From Streptomyces asiaticus (GTDB lineage Bacteria > Actinomycetota > Actinomycetes > Streptomycetales > Streptomycetaceae), in the NCBI RefSeq assembly GCF_018138715.1, contig NZ_JAGSHX010000006.1, positions 7,130,001 through 7,194,000 on the forward strand: a DNA stretch of 64,000 bases, in the 5' to 3' direction. Position 1 is the first letter of the stretch; each line of letters opens with the position of its first letter. Shown here piece after piece: positions 1 to 9,195 of the stretch. The position numbers and the translations under genes are program-made. The notes under the pieces are model-generated. The model saw only the letters and a program-made list of their open reading frames with translations. It did not search any database and was not told where the DNA came from.

Positions 1-123
1 GATCAGGAACGTTTCAGGAGCGCTCCGCGAGGTGGCGGTCGACGAGCTGCTGGGCCAGTCCAGTTCTAGCCCGGCATCGGTAAGGCTGACCCGCCGGGTC
101 GTGCGCACCAGCAGCGGGGAGGT
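1..123 (-). pseudogene. LysR-family regulator remnant (HTH fragment)
   Basis: Read on the minus strand, this stretch encodes LLVRTTRRVSLTDAG, which matches the end of the LysR winged-helix domain (typical R-T-T-R-x-V-x-L-T-x-A-G). The similarity stops after about 20 residues. Upstream it runs directly into the GC-rich repeat block, so there is no start and no first half of the HTH. The frame stays open to the window edge but the residues after the motif are not LysR-like. It looks like a remnant left by a deletion or repeat expansion; a short chance match cannot be fully excluded. Confidence 0.3.
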
Positions 124-574
124 GGTGGCGCCTGCGGCGGGCTGTTCCCCTACCCACCCCTTCCCACAACTGGGGCTCCGCCCCAGCCCCCGGGCCCCAG
201 GGCCTGAGCCGGGGTTTCGCCCCAGGCCCCGGGGTCCAGGGGCTGATCCGGGGTTTCGCCGCAGGCCCCCGGATCCAGGGGCTGAACTGAGGCTCTGCCC
301 CAGGCGCCGGGGTCCAGGGCCTGAGCCGGGGCTCCGCCCCAGACCCCCGGGGCTCCGCCCCAGACCCCCGGGGCCCAGGGGCTGAACTGAGGCTTCGCCC
401 CAGACGCCGGGGTCCAGGGCTTGAGCTGGGGCTTCGCCCCAGACGCCGGGGTCCAGGGCTTGAGCTGGGGCTTCGCCCCAGACGCCGAGGTCCAGGGCCT
501 GAACCGGGGGCTCCGCCCCAGACCCCCGTGGTCCAGGGGCGAAGCCCTGGCACGCGGCGGAGCCGCAGGGGGGC
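124..574. repeat. GC-rich hairpin repeat block downstream of the LPMO gene
   Basis: About 450 bp without a credible gene. It consists of degenerate 20-60 bp modules built on GGGGCTCCGCCCC / GGGGCTTCGCCCC hairpins, separated by CCCCGGGGTCCAGGG-like linkers. It ends with the imperfect palindrome CCAGGGGCGAAGCCCTGG (532-549) and GCGGCGGAGCCGC (554-566). All frames stay open on both strands because the unit contains no stop, which creates false proline/glycine-rich reading frames. The same modules recur at about 11.2, 41.2, 50.0 and 61 kb. It may serve as a terminator for the LPMO gene. Confidence 0.75.
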
Positions 575-1654
575 TTAGCCGCGGCTCCGGCGTACGGTCT
601 TGCGGCGGTTGGCGACGGCGAACAGGACGGCCGCGCCGGTGGCGAGGACCGCGGCGCCGCCGATGGCCATGGGGCCGGTGGATCCGTCGCCCCCGGTTTC
701 GGCGAGGTGCTGCCCGTCGGCGGCGCTCCCGTCCTGCGCGCTCTGCGCGCCCTCCGGGCCGGTGCTCGCCGCCAGGACCTCGGCGCTCTTGGCCTCGGGG
801 TGGTTCCCCTCCGTGCCCTTCCCGTCCGCCGCCTCCGCCGCCTCCGCCGCCTTCGGCTGGTGGTTGGCCTCGGCGCCGCCGTCACCGCCGTGGCCGTGGT
901 GATCGACCGTGGACTTCTCGGCGCCCGCCGCTATCTGGGCGTCATCGGGCGCGGTGGCGGTGGGCGCGGAACCCGCCTTCGTCCCGGCTCCCTTGCCCGC
1001 GGCGGCCCCTCCGTCGAAGGTCACGTCCGAGCAGGTGTAGAACGCCTCCGGGCTGTCCGAGCGCTGCCAGACGCTGTAGATCAGATGGCGGCCCGACTTG
1101 CTGGGCACCTTCCCCGAGAAGACGTAACTCCCGTCCTTCAGCGTGGGGTCGGTGACCTTGGCGAACGGCTCCGCCTCCAGGTCCGCCCAGGTCAGCGGCT
1201 TCGTGGGGTCATAGCCGTCCTTGGTGATGTACAGCTCGAAGCTGCCCCGGTGGGGCGCGGTGGCCCGGTAGGCGAAGGTGTGCTCACCGGCCGTCATGGC
1301 GGTGGCGGGCCAGTCGGCGCGCGGCACGTCCAGGCCCTTGTACTTGTCGCGGCCCGCGCTGCACAGCTTTCCGTCCGGGATGATCTGCTTGTGGCGCCCG
1401 GCGGCGTCCGGGATGTTGACCTCGTTCCAGTCGTAGAGCGCCTGGGTGCCGCCTGCCGCGACGGCCGCCTTGCAGGCCGCCGAGTCCGGGCTCTCCGGCC
1501 CCTCCGCGAAACACGCCGACACCCGGCTGACCGGGTCCGTCATCGAACCGTGTGCGGAGGCCGGGTCCGCGCTCAGCGCGGTGAGGGCGAGCGGCACCAT
1601 GCCGAGCACGGCGATGCGGGCGGTTCTGCGGGAGGCGGTCGCACGAGCGGTCAT
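575..1654 (-). CDS. AA10 lytic polysaccharide monooxygenase, sortase-anchored
   Basis: A 359-residue secreted copper enzyme predicted to cleave chitin or cellulose oxidatively. The signal peptide covers residues 1-34 and is cut before His35, the N-terminal histidine of the copper brace (mature start HGSMTDPVSR). A second brace histidine lies near residue 135 (APHRGSFELYITKDG). The AA10 C-terminal signature SVWQ...YTCSDVTF is present. After the catalytic domain come an Ala/Glu/Gly-rich linker, the sorting motif LAETG, a hydrophobic segment and a basic tail, so the enzyme should be attached to the cell wall by a class E sortase. The ATG at 1654 has a good ribosome site (GAAGGAG). The frame is open further upstream but that part is antisense to the next gene. 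AA10 proteins with a wall anchor are less common than freely secreted ones. Confidence 0.9.
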   Translation of the reverse strand: MTARATASRRTARIAVLGMVPLALTALSADPASAHGSMTDPVSRVSACFAEGPESPDSAACKAAVAAGGTQALYDWNEVNIPDAAGRHKQIIPDGKLCSAGRDKYKGLDVPRADWPATAMTAGEHTFAYRATAPHRGSFELYITKDGYDPTKPLTWADLEAEPFAKVTDPTLKDGSYVFSGKVPSKSGRHLIYSVWQRSDSPEAFYTCSDVTFDGGAAAGKGAGTKAGSAPTATAPDDAQIAAGAEKSTVDHHGHGGDGGAEANHQPKAAEAAEAADGKGTEGNHPEAKSAEVLAASTGPEGAQSAQDGSAADGQHLAETGGDGSTGPMAIGGAAVLATGAAVLFAVANRRKTVRRSRG

Positions 1655-1880
1655 CGTGGGGGACTCCTTCGGTGGGGGGTGACGCGCGGTATTCGCTGGG
1701 TGGGGGGTGACGCGCAGCACGCTAGCCCCGCCCACGGGCCTCCTCGCCGGTCTTATGGCGCCGTTAAGGAGCAGCTCAGGCGCAGCTGAGACTGGGCGGG
1801 CCGCGAGGGTGTCCGAGGTGATCCACCCGAGGTGATCGCCGATGGTTGCGGGAGGTCGATGGCGTGGAAGGGTGACACAT

Positions 1881-3716
1881 ATGACCGGTACGAACTCGCC
1901 CGGCGCCACGGGTGCCTCCCGCGCCCCCCGCCCGTCCGCCCGTGAGCTGATCGAGGCCATCGTCGACCCCGGCAGCTGGCACGGCTGGGACGAACCGGTG
2001 GAGATCACGACGGACGACCCCGAGTACCGTGCCGACCTGGAGCGGGCACGGGAGCGCACCGGGCTGGACGAGTCGGTCATCACCGGCGAGGGCCGTATCG
2101 AGGGACGCAGGGTGGCGCTGATCGCCTGCGAGTTCCGCTTCCTGGCCGGTTCGATAGGGGTGGCCGCGGGGGAGCGGCTGGTACGGGCCGTGGAGCGGGC
2201 CACGGCGGAGCGGCTGCCGCTGCTGGCGGCACCGGCGTCGGGCGGCACCCGGATGCAGGAGGGTACGGTCGCGTTCCTCCAGATGGTGAAGGTGGCCGCG
2301 GCGATCACGGACCACAAGGCCGCGGGCCTGCCGTACCTCGTCCACCTCCGCCACCCCACCACCGGCGGCGTCCTCGCCTCCTGGGGCTCCCTGGGCCACG
2401 TCACCGCCGCCGAGCCGGGCGCCCTCATCGGCTTCATGGGCCCACGGGTGCACGAGGCGCTATACGGCGAGGAATTCCCGCCCGGCGTCCAGAACGCCGA
2501 GAACCTGATGAACCACGGCCTGATCGACGCGGTCCTCCCCCTGAGCCGCCTGTCGGGCGTGGCGGCCCGAGTGCTCAGGGTTCTCTGCGCGGGCGATGCG
2601 GTGTCCGGCCCGGCCCCGGCAGCGGGGGCGACCACCCCCGGCCGGGCGGGGGGCGGAGGCGGGACCTCCACCGAGCCCGCGCCCGGTCCCGGCGCGTCGG
2701 GTGACACGCCCGGCGGCCGGGATCCGGGAGCCGGGGGCGGCCCGTCCGCCGGATCCGGCGATGGGCGTGGCGGGGCGGCTGCCCACGATCAGACTGGGCA
2801 CACCGGGGCCAGCGGGGCGCCCGAGGGCGGGGCCGCCGTGCCGTCCGCGGAAGCCTCGATACGGGCATCGCGGCGGGTGGAGCGGCCCGGGGTGCGGGAT
2901 TTGTTGCGGGTGGCCGCCGACGATGTGAGTCCGCTCAGTGGGACGGGGGCCGGGGAGCACGATCCCGGGTTGTTACTCGCGCTCGCCCGGGTCGGGGGGA
3001 CGCCCTGCGTCGTTCTCGGGCACAACCGGCGCAGCGCCCGTAAGGGCGACACCGCCGAGGGGCCGGGGGAGGGGCAGGCGCTGGGGCCGGCCGGGTTGCG
3101 GACCGCTCGGCGCGGGATGCGGATCGCCGCCGAGCTCTGGCTGCCGCTGCTGACCGTCATCGACACCGCGGGCGCAGCGCTCAGCCGCGAGGCCGAGGAG
3201 GGCGGGCTCGCGGCGGAGATAGCGCGGTGCCTCGCCGACATGGTGACCCTTCCCGCGCCCACCCTCTGTCTGCTGCTCGGCCAGGGCGCCGGTGGCGCCG
3301 CGCTCGCGCTGCTGCCCGCCGACCGGGTCGTGGCGGCGCGCCACGCCTGGCTGTCGCCGCTGCCGCCCGAGGGCGCGTCCGCGATCCTCCACCGCACCAC
3401 GGAGCGGGCCTACGAGGTCGCCGCCCGCCAGGGCGTACGCTCCGCCGACCTGCTCGCCCAGGGCATCGTCGATCGCATCGTGGAGGAGGACGCCTCGGAG
3501 CACGCGGAGCACGCGGAGCACGCCGAGGACGCCGAGGACGCCGAGGACACGGAGGACGCCTCCGAGGACGCGGAAGGCCCCGGGGCGCCCGATGTCTTCC
3601 TCGGCCGCCTCGGCCAACTCCTCGGTGCCGAACTCGCCGCCCTCCGCGCCCAGGACCCGGACGAGCGGCTCGCCGCGCGCCGGGTCCGGCATCGCCGTAT
3701 CGGGCTACCCCGTTGA
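1881..3716 (+). CDS. Acyl-CoA carboxylase carboxyltransferase, fused beta/alpha halves
   Basis: A protein of about 611 residues with two crotonase-fold carboxyltransferase halves. The N-terminal (beta/AccD-like) half contains ASGGTRMQEG, RHPTTGGVLASWGSLGHV and EPGALIGFMGP, which bind the acyl-CoA. The C-terminal (alpha/AccA-like) half contains LLGQGAGGAALALLPADRV. A roughly 100-residue Gly/Pro-rich linker joins them. No zinc-ribbon cysteines are seen at the N-terminus, unlike E. coli AccD. Near the C-terminus is an acidic micro-repeat of HAEHAEDAED type (nucleotides 3487-3560) made of 9-bp units. ATG 1881 is chosen over an upstream GTG/ATG because homology starts about 12 residues later. No biotin carboxylase or carrier gene is nearby, so the acyl substrate cannot be assigned. 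Confidence 0.8.
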   Translation: MTGTNSPGATGASRAPRPSARELIEAIVDPGSWHGWDEPVEITTDDPEYRADLERARERTGLDESVITGEGRIEGRRVALIACEFRFLAGSIGVAAGERLVRAVERATAERLPLLAAPASGGTRMQEGTVAFLQMVKVAAAITDHKAAGLPYLVHLRHPTTGGVLASWGSLGHVTAAEPGALIGFMGPRVHEALYGEEFPPGVQNAENLMNHGLIDAVLPLSRLSGVAARVLRVLCAGDAVSGPAPAAGATTPGRAGGGGGTSTEPAPGPGASGDTPGGRDPGAGGGPSAGSGDGRGGAAAHDQTGHTGASGAPEGGAAVPSAEASIRASRRVERPGVRDLLRVAADDVSPLSGTGAGEHDPGLLLALARVGGTPCVVLGHNRRSARKGDTAEGPGEGQALGPAGLRTARRGMRIAAELWLPLLTVIDTAGAALSREAEEGGLAAEIARCLADMVTLPAPTLCLLLGQGAGGAALALLPADRVVAARHAWLSPLPPEGASAILHRTTERAYEVAARQGVRSADLLAQGIVDRIVEEDASEHAEHAEHAEDAEDAEDTEDASEDAEGPGAPDVFLGRLGQLLGAELAALRAQDPDERLAARRVRHRRIGLPR

Positions 3717-3786
3717 CGCCGAGCGTTGACGATCGTGACGGCCAATCAGGGCCAAACGGACGGACCGGAACGCCGAATTAGCGGTC

Positions 3787-3805
3787 TTAGGCATGCCTAA
3801 CCTAA
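3787..3805 (+). promoter_or_regulatory. Iron box (DmdR1/IdeR-type operator)
   Basis: TTAGGCATGCCTAACCTAA matches the actinobacterial iron box TTAGGTTAGGCTAACCTAA at 15 of 19 positions. It lies 9 nt before the GTG of the siderophore operon. TAACCT (3798-3803) could be the -10 element, which would put transcription start at or near the GTG and make the message leaderless. This implies repression when iron is sufficient. Confidence 0.85.
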
Positions 3806-3814
3806 TCTCGGGCC

Positions 3815-5188
3815 GTGAACGAGAATGATCTCGATGCGGCGTCACGGCCGTTCTCCTCCCCTGCCCTCCGTGGCTCCTCGGCGGCCCCGGCCGCCCCCGC
3901 CCCCCGGCCCCCTCGGCTCCACCTCCTCGCCCTCAACCCCACCGACTCCGTCACCGAGGGCTTCCTCCCCGCGGCGGCCCGGCTCGGCCTGGCGGTCACC
4001 CTCCTCACCGACCAGCCCGAGGCCCATGAGCGCGCCTACGGCCGACGGGAAGGGCAGGAAGGACGGGGAGAACGGGGAGAACGGGAAGAAGGCGGCGCCG
4101 CCCCGCACCCCTTTCCCGCCCTCGACATCGTCCCCTGTGACGTACGGGACTACGCCGAGGTCATCAGCCGCATCGCCGCCGACGGCCCCCGCCCCCGCGC
4201 CGTCTTCACCAACAGCGACCACCTCCAGGCCCAGGCCGCCCTCGCCGCCCAGTACTTCGGCCTCCCGGGCAAGGACTGGCGCGCCGCCCTGCGCACCAAG
4301 AACAAGGCCGAGCTGCGCCGCGCCCTCGCCGCCGCGGGCCCGGACGTCGCCGACCCCGTCTGGTCCGCCGAACTCGCCACCGGGCAGGACCCCGCCACCC
4401 TCGCCGGGCTCGACGCGCCCTACCCCTGCGTGCTCAAACCGCGCGAGGGCGTGGCCAGCGAGGACGTCGTCCTCGTCGCCGACGCGGACGAACTCGTCCG
4501 GCGCTGCGCCGAGATACGGGAGCGGCGGCCGGGCGCGGCCCTGGTCGTCGAGGAGTTCCTCGACGGCGAGCTGCGCACCCTCGAAACCCTCGGCGACGGC
4601 CGCACCCTCCACGTCCTCGGCGCCTTCCGCACCGAGCTCTCGCCGCCCCCGCACTTCATCGAGGAACGGCTGCACCTGCTGCCCGCCCCGCCGCCGCAGC
4701 CGCACACCGACCAGGTGCTGGCGCAACTGCGCGCGCTGGGCGTCGGCTTCGGCGTGTGCCACACCGAGTACGTCGTCCAGGGGGACCGGGCCTGCCTCAT
4801 CGAGGTCAACTACCGTGCCATAGGCGACCAGTGCGACCTCGTCCTCGCCGAACTCCTCGGCATCCCCCTCTTCGAGTACATCCTCCGCACGCACATGGGC
4901 GAGCCGCTGCCGGACGACCTCGGCGCGCGCACCGACGGCAGGGTTCGCATGGAGTACGTCATGGCCGACCGCGCCGGGCGGCTCGCCTCCGCCCCTCCGG
5001 CCGGTGTGACCGAGCGCGACGGCGTACGGCTGGACTACCGGCCGCTGCGCGGGATCGGCGAGGAGCACCCGCTCCACCGCACCAACCGCGACTTCCTCGG
5101 CGTACTCCGGGCCACCGGCACCGACCAGGCGCGGATCGACGCGGCGGTGGCGCGGTTCCTCGCGGCCCACCGATGGGAGATCGTGTGA
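3815..5188 (+). CDS. ATP-grasp ligase of a NIS siderophore operon (PvsA-like)
   Basis: A 457-residue protein with an ATP-grasp fold. Recognisable parts are an N-terminal pre-ATP-grasp region (LLALNPTDSVTEGFLPAAARLGL), the ATP-binding lysine segment PCVLKPREGVASEDV, the VVEEFLDGELRTLE strand and the metal-binding LIEVNYRAIGDQCDL. In vibrioferrin-type pathways the equivalent ligase joins an amino acid to a carboxylate building block; the actual substrates here are unknown. GTG 3815 lies just after the iron box, with no room for a ribosome site, consistent with a leaderless start. The stop overlaps the next start (GTGA), showing translational coupling. It is the first gene of the operon. Confidence 0.8.
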   Translation: MNENDLDAASRPFSSPALRGSSAAPAAPAPRPPRLHLLALNPTDSVTEGFLPAAARLGLAVTLLTDQPEAHERAYGRREGQEGRGERGEREEGGAAPHPFPALDIVPCDVRDYAEVISRIAADGPRPRAVFTNSDHLQAQAALAAQYFGLPGKDWRAALRTKNKAELRRALAAAGPDVADPVWSAELATGQDPATLAGLDAPYPCVLKPREGVASEDVVLVADADELVRRCAEIRERRPGAALVVEEFLDGELRTLETLGDGRTLHVLGAFRTELSPPPHFIEERLHLLPAPPPQPHTDQVLAQLRALGVGFGVCHTEYVVQGDRACLIEVNYRAIGDQCDLVLAELLGIPLFEYILRTHMGEPLPDDLGARTDGRVRMEYVMADRAGRLASAPPAGVTERDGVRLDYRPLRGIGEEHPLHRTNRDFLGVLRATGTDQARIDAAVARFLAAHRWEIV

Positions 5189-7302
5189 CAGAGGAAGAGG
5201 AGCTTCTCGGACGGGTGCTCGACACGCTCCTCCGAGAGGACGCCTACGGGCTGCGCAGCCACGCCGTCCCGGTGCGGCGCGCCGACGGCGACTGGCTGCG
5301 CATCGCGCTCAAGAGGCTCGGGGGGCTCGAGGGGCTCGAGGGGCTCGACGGGTCCGACGGATTCGAGGGGTTCGACGGATTCGAGGGGTTCGACGGGTTC
5401 GAGGGGGGCGAAAGCGTGCTGCTGCCGGTGGAACCCGAAGGCTTCCAGTGCGACATCCGCGCCCGCCGCCCACCCCGGCTGCTCTGTGTGCCCGCGCACG
5501 GCGAGCGGGAACCGGCCGCCGCCGAGCAGGCCCTGGCCCCGCCGGGCGGCGCCGAGCCCGGCCCGCCCGGCCCCGGCTCCGCTGAGGGCCACCCGGGCTC
5601 GGGCGCTCACGGGACGTCGGCCGTGCCCGGCCGCCCGTGTGTCGCAGGGGCGGCATCGGGCGTCGTCGGCGGGGACCGCCGGGTCCGGGCCGGGGGCGGT
5701 GCCGGCGGCGCCGAGCCGCTGTCCGTACCCGGTCCGGGTGGCTCAGCCGGTCGTCCGCGCCGCGCCGTGCTCACCGGGCTCGATGCCGTCCTCGGGCGGT
5801 TGCGGGGGGCCGTGCCGGACGAGGACCGGGCGCTCTACGACGTCTTCGCGGCCGAATGCCGGCAGGCGCTCGACGCCATGCGGCTGCACACCCGCGTGCG
5901 GCCTCGCGTCGTCGCCGAGTTGGGCGCGCGGTACGGGGAGCGGTGGGGTGGGATGGCCGGGGCCCTCGCGTATGACACGCTCGCCGCCTTCCGCGACCAT
6001 CCCGTCTATCCGACCAGCCGGGGGCGGTCCCTCTTCAGCGAGGAGCAATTACGCGCCCACGCACCCGAGTTCCACCCCACCTTTCCGCTGCGCTGGCTCG
6101 TTCTCCCGCGCGAGGCGGTGTACGGGGATCCGGCGCGGCTGCCCGACTGGTGGCCTGCGCCCGGGGACCTTGGGCCGGGGCCGAGCGACGGGCGGCTCGC
6201 CCTCCCCGTGCATCCGCTCACCCTCGGACCCCCGCTGGAGAACGCCCTCCGCGCGGCCGGGCTCCACGATGTCGCCCGGCTCGCCGAGCGCCCTCTGCTG
6301 GACGTACGGCCCACCCTCTCCATGCGGACCGTGGCCGTCGCCGACGACCTCGCCGACGATCCCCTCGTCCACCTCAAACTGCCGCTCACCACCTCCACCC
6401 TGGGGCAGCGCAACCGGCGGTCCGTCAAACCCGGCACCCTGATCGACGGCGAGGTGGCGCAGCGGCTCGTGGAGGCCGTGATCGAGCGCGAGCCGAGGTT
6501 CGGCGCCACCGTGCTGCTCGCCGACGAGACGACTCACCTCCACGCCGGACACGAACTGCTCGCCACACTCGTCCGCCGCTACCCGCCCGGCCTGGAGAAC
6601 GCCACCATCGTGCCGCTGGCCGGGCTGCTCGCCCCCGCCCCGGACGACACGCTCGTCATCGACGGGCTCGCCGAACGCCACTACGGCGGGGACGTCCTCG
6701 CCCTGCTCGACGACTACCTCACGCTGCTGTTCGACTTCCATACCACCCTCTTCGCGTACGGCATCGCGCTGGAGTCCCATCAGCAGAACACCTCGCTGGT
6801 CTTCGAGGACGGCAGCGGGAACGGCGGTGCGGTGCCCCGGCTCCGACTGCTCATCAAGGACCACGACGGCCCCCGCGTCCACGCGATACGCCTCGCCGCC
6901 ATGATCGGCGGAGGACCGGCCGCCGATCTGTGCGGCTTCGACGACCGCAGGATCCTGACGTCCGGCGACGGGCCGGTGACCGATGTGTTCACCACCATCA
7001 CCGTCCACCTCTGCGCCGCCGCCCCCCTCTTCGAGCTCGCCCGCCTCGGCCGGGCCCCGCTCGACACCCTGCTGCGGCGGCTGCGCGACCGGCTCACCGA
7101 CGCCGTCGACCGGGTCGCCGTCACCCGGCCCGGCGCGGCCGCCGCGCTGCTGCGCGGACGGGTGCTGGACGCGGACCGGCTGCCGGTCAAGGCGATGGTC
7201 ACCGCCGGCACCTTGTTCACCAAGGAGCGCTCGGGCGCGGTGGACATCAACAAGCACTACGTCACCGGGCCGAACTATCTGCTGCGGGGAAGCGGCAGAT
7301 GA
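5185..7302 (+). CDS. IucA/IucC-family NIS siderophore synthetase (PvsB-like)
   Basis: A 705-residue NRPS-independent siderophore synthetase that would condense a citrate-type carboxylate with an amine or alcohol via an acyl-adenylate. Family motifs seen are LPVHPLTLGPPLENAL, KLPLTTSTLGQRNRRSV (ATP/carboxylate binding), ESHQQNTSLV and LLIKDHDGPR, followed by the FhuF-like C-terminal region. It is about 100 residues longer than usual because of two insertions: a LEGLEGLDGSDGFEGFDGF micro-repeat (nucleotides about 5315-5405, 15-bp units) and a Gly/Pro/Ala-rich stretch (about 5510-5750). The start GTG at 5185 overlaps the previous stop. A longer upstream frame is a shadow of the ATP-grasp gene. 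Confidence 0.85.
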   Translation: MTEEEELLGRVLDTLLREDAYGLRSHAVPVRRADGDWLRIALKRLGGLEGLEGLDGSDGFEGFDGFEGFDGFEGGESVLLPVEPEGFQCDIRARRPPRLLCVPAHGEREPAAAEQALAPPGGAEPGPPGPGSAEGHPGSGAHGTSAVPGRPCVAGAASGVVGGDRRVRAGGGAGGAEPLSVPGPGGSAGRPRRAVLTGLDAVLGRLRGAVPDEDRALYDVFAAECRQALDAMRLHTRVRPRVVAELGARYGERWGGMAGALAYDTLAAFRDHPVYPTSRGRSLFSEEQLRAHAPEFHPTFPLRWLVLPREAVYGDPARLPDWWPAPGDLGPGPSDGRLALPVHPLTLGPPLENALRAAGLHDVARLAERPLLDVRPTLSMRTVAVADDLADDPLVHLKLPLTTSTLGQRNRRSVKPGTLIDGEVAQRLVEAVIEREPRFGATVLLADETTHLHAGHELLATLVRRYPPGLENATIVPLAGLLAPAPDDTLVIDGLAERHYGGDVLALLDDYLTLLFDFHTTLFAYGIALESHQQNTSLVFEDGSGNGGAVPRLRLLIKDHDGPRVHAIRLAAMIGGGPAADLCGFDDRRILTSGDGPVTDVFTTITVHLCAAAPLFELARLGRAPLDTLLRRLRDRLTDAVDRVAVTRPGAAAALLRGRVLDADRLPVKAMVTAGTLFTKERSGAVDINKHYVTGPNYLLRGSGR

Positions 7303-7404
7303 CCGCCGCGCCCGATCGGCCCCCGCCCTGGAACCGAGCCCCTGAACCTCCGAACCCCCACTTCCCTCCGTACCTCTCTCCTCCGCACCCGTTGGAGCCG
7401 CCCC

Positions 7405-9195
7405 ATGCCCATGACCTCCTCGCCCGCCGCGACCGTGGCCTCCGCCGACCACGCCACCGCCCACACCCTCCTCAACTGTCTGCTCCGTGAGGTGTCGGGA
7501 CCGGAGCACCAGACCGTCGTGGCCGATGGATGGCTGCGGCTGAGGCTGCCGCGCTGCGGGGTGCTGCTGCGCGTCGGGCTGCGGCGCACCTCCCTCATCG
7601 GGGCGCACCGCTTCACCGGGCCGGTCAGCGAGGAGCGCGACGGCACATGGGCCGAGGTGTCCTGGCGCGGGCTGGCCGAGCGGATCCACCGGGAGCTCCA
7701 GCTGCGCACGGGGGTGCACAACGACGAGTTCCTGGGCCAAGTCGCCTCCAGCCACGCGGGGATGACGGCCGCCCTAGAAGCACTGGAGGCCATGGAAGCC
7801 CTGGAGGACCGGAGCACCGTGCGTGACGGCGCCGACAGCGCCCGGGACCTCTACCTCGCCTCCGAGCAGTCCCTCCTCTTCGGCCACCGCTTCCACCCCA
7901 CCCCCAAGGCCCGCACCGGCAGCGCCGACTCCTGGTCGCGGTTCGCCCCCGAGGCCGGGGCGCGCTTCCCGCTGCACCACCTCGCCGTACGCCAGGAGTA
8001 CGTCCGCGAGGAGTCCGCGCGGCCCGGGGCGCTCGCCGCGCTGGACCGGCAGGGCGCCGTCCCCGAGGGCTACCGGCTGCTGCCCGCGCACCCCTGGCAG
8101 TACGCGATGCTGCGCGAGCACCGGCTGCTGCGGGCGGCCATCGCCCGGGGCGAGGTGCTGGACCTCGGGCCGGGCGGCGCGGAGTTCGCGCCCACCGCGT
8201 CGGTCCGCACGCTCTACGACGGACGGGACTTCCTCAAGTTCAGCCTGAACGTGCGGATCACCAACTGCCTGCGCAAGAACGCCGACTACGAGCTGTCCGG
8301 CGCGGTCGCCCTGACCCGGCTGCTGGAGCCGGCCGCCACCGATCTCGCCGCCCGCTTCCCCGGCTGTGAGCTGCTGCGCGAACCCGCGTACCGGACGCTG
8401 GACCTCGGCGACCGCGCAAACGGCGGCGACCGCGCAAACGGCGGCGACGGCGGAGCCGATCGGCAGCTGATCGAGGGCTTCGGCGTGATCGTCCGCGAAG
8501 GGCTGGCCGCCCGGCTGCGGCCCGGCCTGACCGCGCTGCTCGCGGCGGCCGTCGCCGATGAGTACCCGACCAGCGGGGCCCAGATCTCCCGGCTCCTCCC
8601 AGGCGCCGGCCCCGACCGGCTCTCCGCCTGGTGGCAGGCGTATCTGGAGCTGCTCGTACCGCCCGTACTGGCCGCCTACTTCGACCACGGCGTGGTCCTC
8701 GAACCCCACCTCCAGAACGTCGTCGTCGGCGTCGACCCCGCCGACGGCACCCCGCGCCAGGTGCTCTTCCGCGATCTGGAGGGCACCAAGCTGGTGCCCG
8801 AGCACCACACCGCCGCGCTCGCCGCGCTGCCCGAGGCGGTGGCCCGCCCGCTGACGTACGAGCGGGAGCGCGGCTGGGACCGGGTGGTGTACTGCCTGCT
8901 GGTCAACCACATCGCCGAGATGGTGGCCGCCCTCGCCGACCGCAGTCCTGGGCTGGAGCCCGCGCTGTGGTCGGCGGTCCGCCGGGTGCTGTGCGAGCGC
9001 TCGGCGGCCCATGACCACCCGCCCGCGCTGCGCGCCCTGGTGGCGGGCGTGCCGCTGCCCGCGAAGGCCAACCTCCTCACCCGCTGGGGCCGTCGGGCCG
9101 ACCGCCACGCGGGCTATGTCCGTATCGCCAGTCCGCTCGCCTCCGCCCTGCTGTCCGAGGCGGCCCACGTCATGCACCCCGGGAGCAGCCGTTGA
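7405..9195 (+). CDS. IucA/IucC-family NIS siderophore synthetase (PvsD-like)
   Basis: A 596-residue second NIS synthetase. It contains GHRFHPTPKARTG, LLPAHPWQY, PTASVRTLYDGRDFLKFSLNVRITNCLRKN (nucleotide/citrate-binding core) and EPHLQNVVVGV...FRDLEGTKL. It differs from the preceding synthetase in motif details, so the two probably act at different condensation steps. ATG 7405 follows GGAG 7 nt upstream; ATG 7411 is an alternative. The 102-bp gap before it is the only sizeable gap in the operon and lies where vibrioferrin-type operons carry the MFS exporter gene. A duplicated RANGGD hexapeptide lies near residue 338. The stop overlaps the TTG of the next gene. Confidence 0.85.
   Translation: MPMTSSPAATVASADHATAHTLLNCLLREVSGPEHQTVVADGWLRLRLPRCGVLLRVGLRRTSLIGAHRFTGPVSEERDGTWAEVSWRGLAERIHRELQLRTGVHNDEFLGQVASSHAGMTAALEALEAMEALEDRSTVRDGADSARDLYLASEQSLLFGHRFHPTPKARTGSADSWSRFAPEAGARFPLHHLAVRQEYVREESARPGALAALDRQGAVPEGYRLLPAHPWQYAMLREHRLLRAAIARGEVLDLGPGGAEFAPTASVRTLYDGRDFLKFSLNVRITNCLRKNADYELSGAVALTRLLEPAATDLAARFPGCELLREPAYRTLDLGDRANGGDRANGGDGGADRQLIEGFGVIVREGLAARLRPGLTALLAAAVADEYPTSGAQISRLLPGAGPDRLSAWWQAYLELLVPPVLAAYFDHGVVLEPHLQNVVVGVDPADGTPRQVLFRDLEGTKLVPEHHTAALAALPEAVARPLTYERERGWDRVVYCLLVNHIAEMVAALADRSPGLEPALWSAVRRVLCERSAAHDHPPALRALVAGVPLPAKANLLTRWGRRADRHAGYVRIASPLASALLSEAAHVMHPGSSR

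Noticed and set aside
14..553. Long proline/glycine/arginine-rich frames on both strands in the left repeat block
   Set aside because: The repeat unit has no stop codons in several frames, the predicted proteins are pure repeat translation and no start or ribosome site fits. The same effect occurs at 60.9-61.5 kb.
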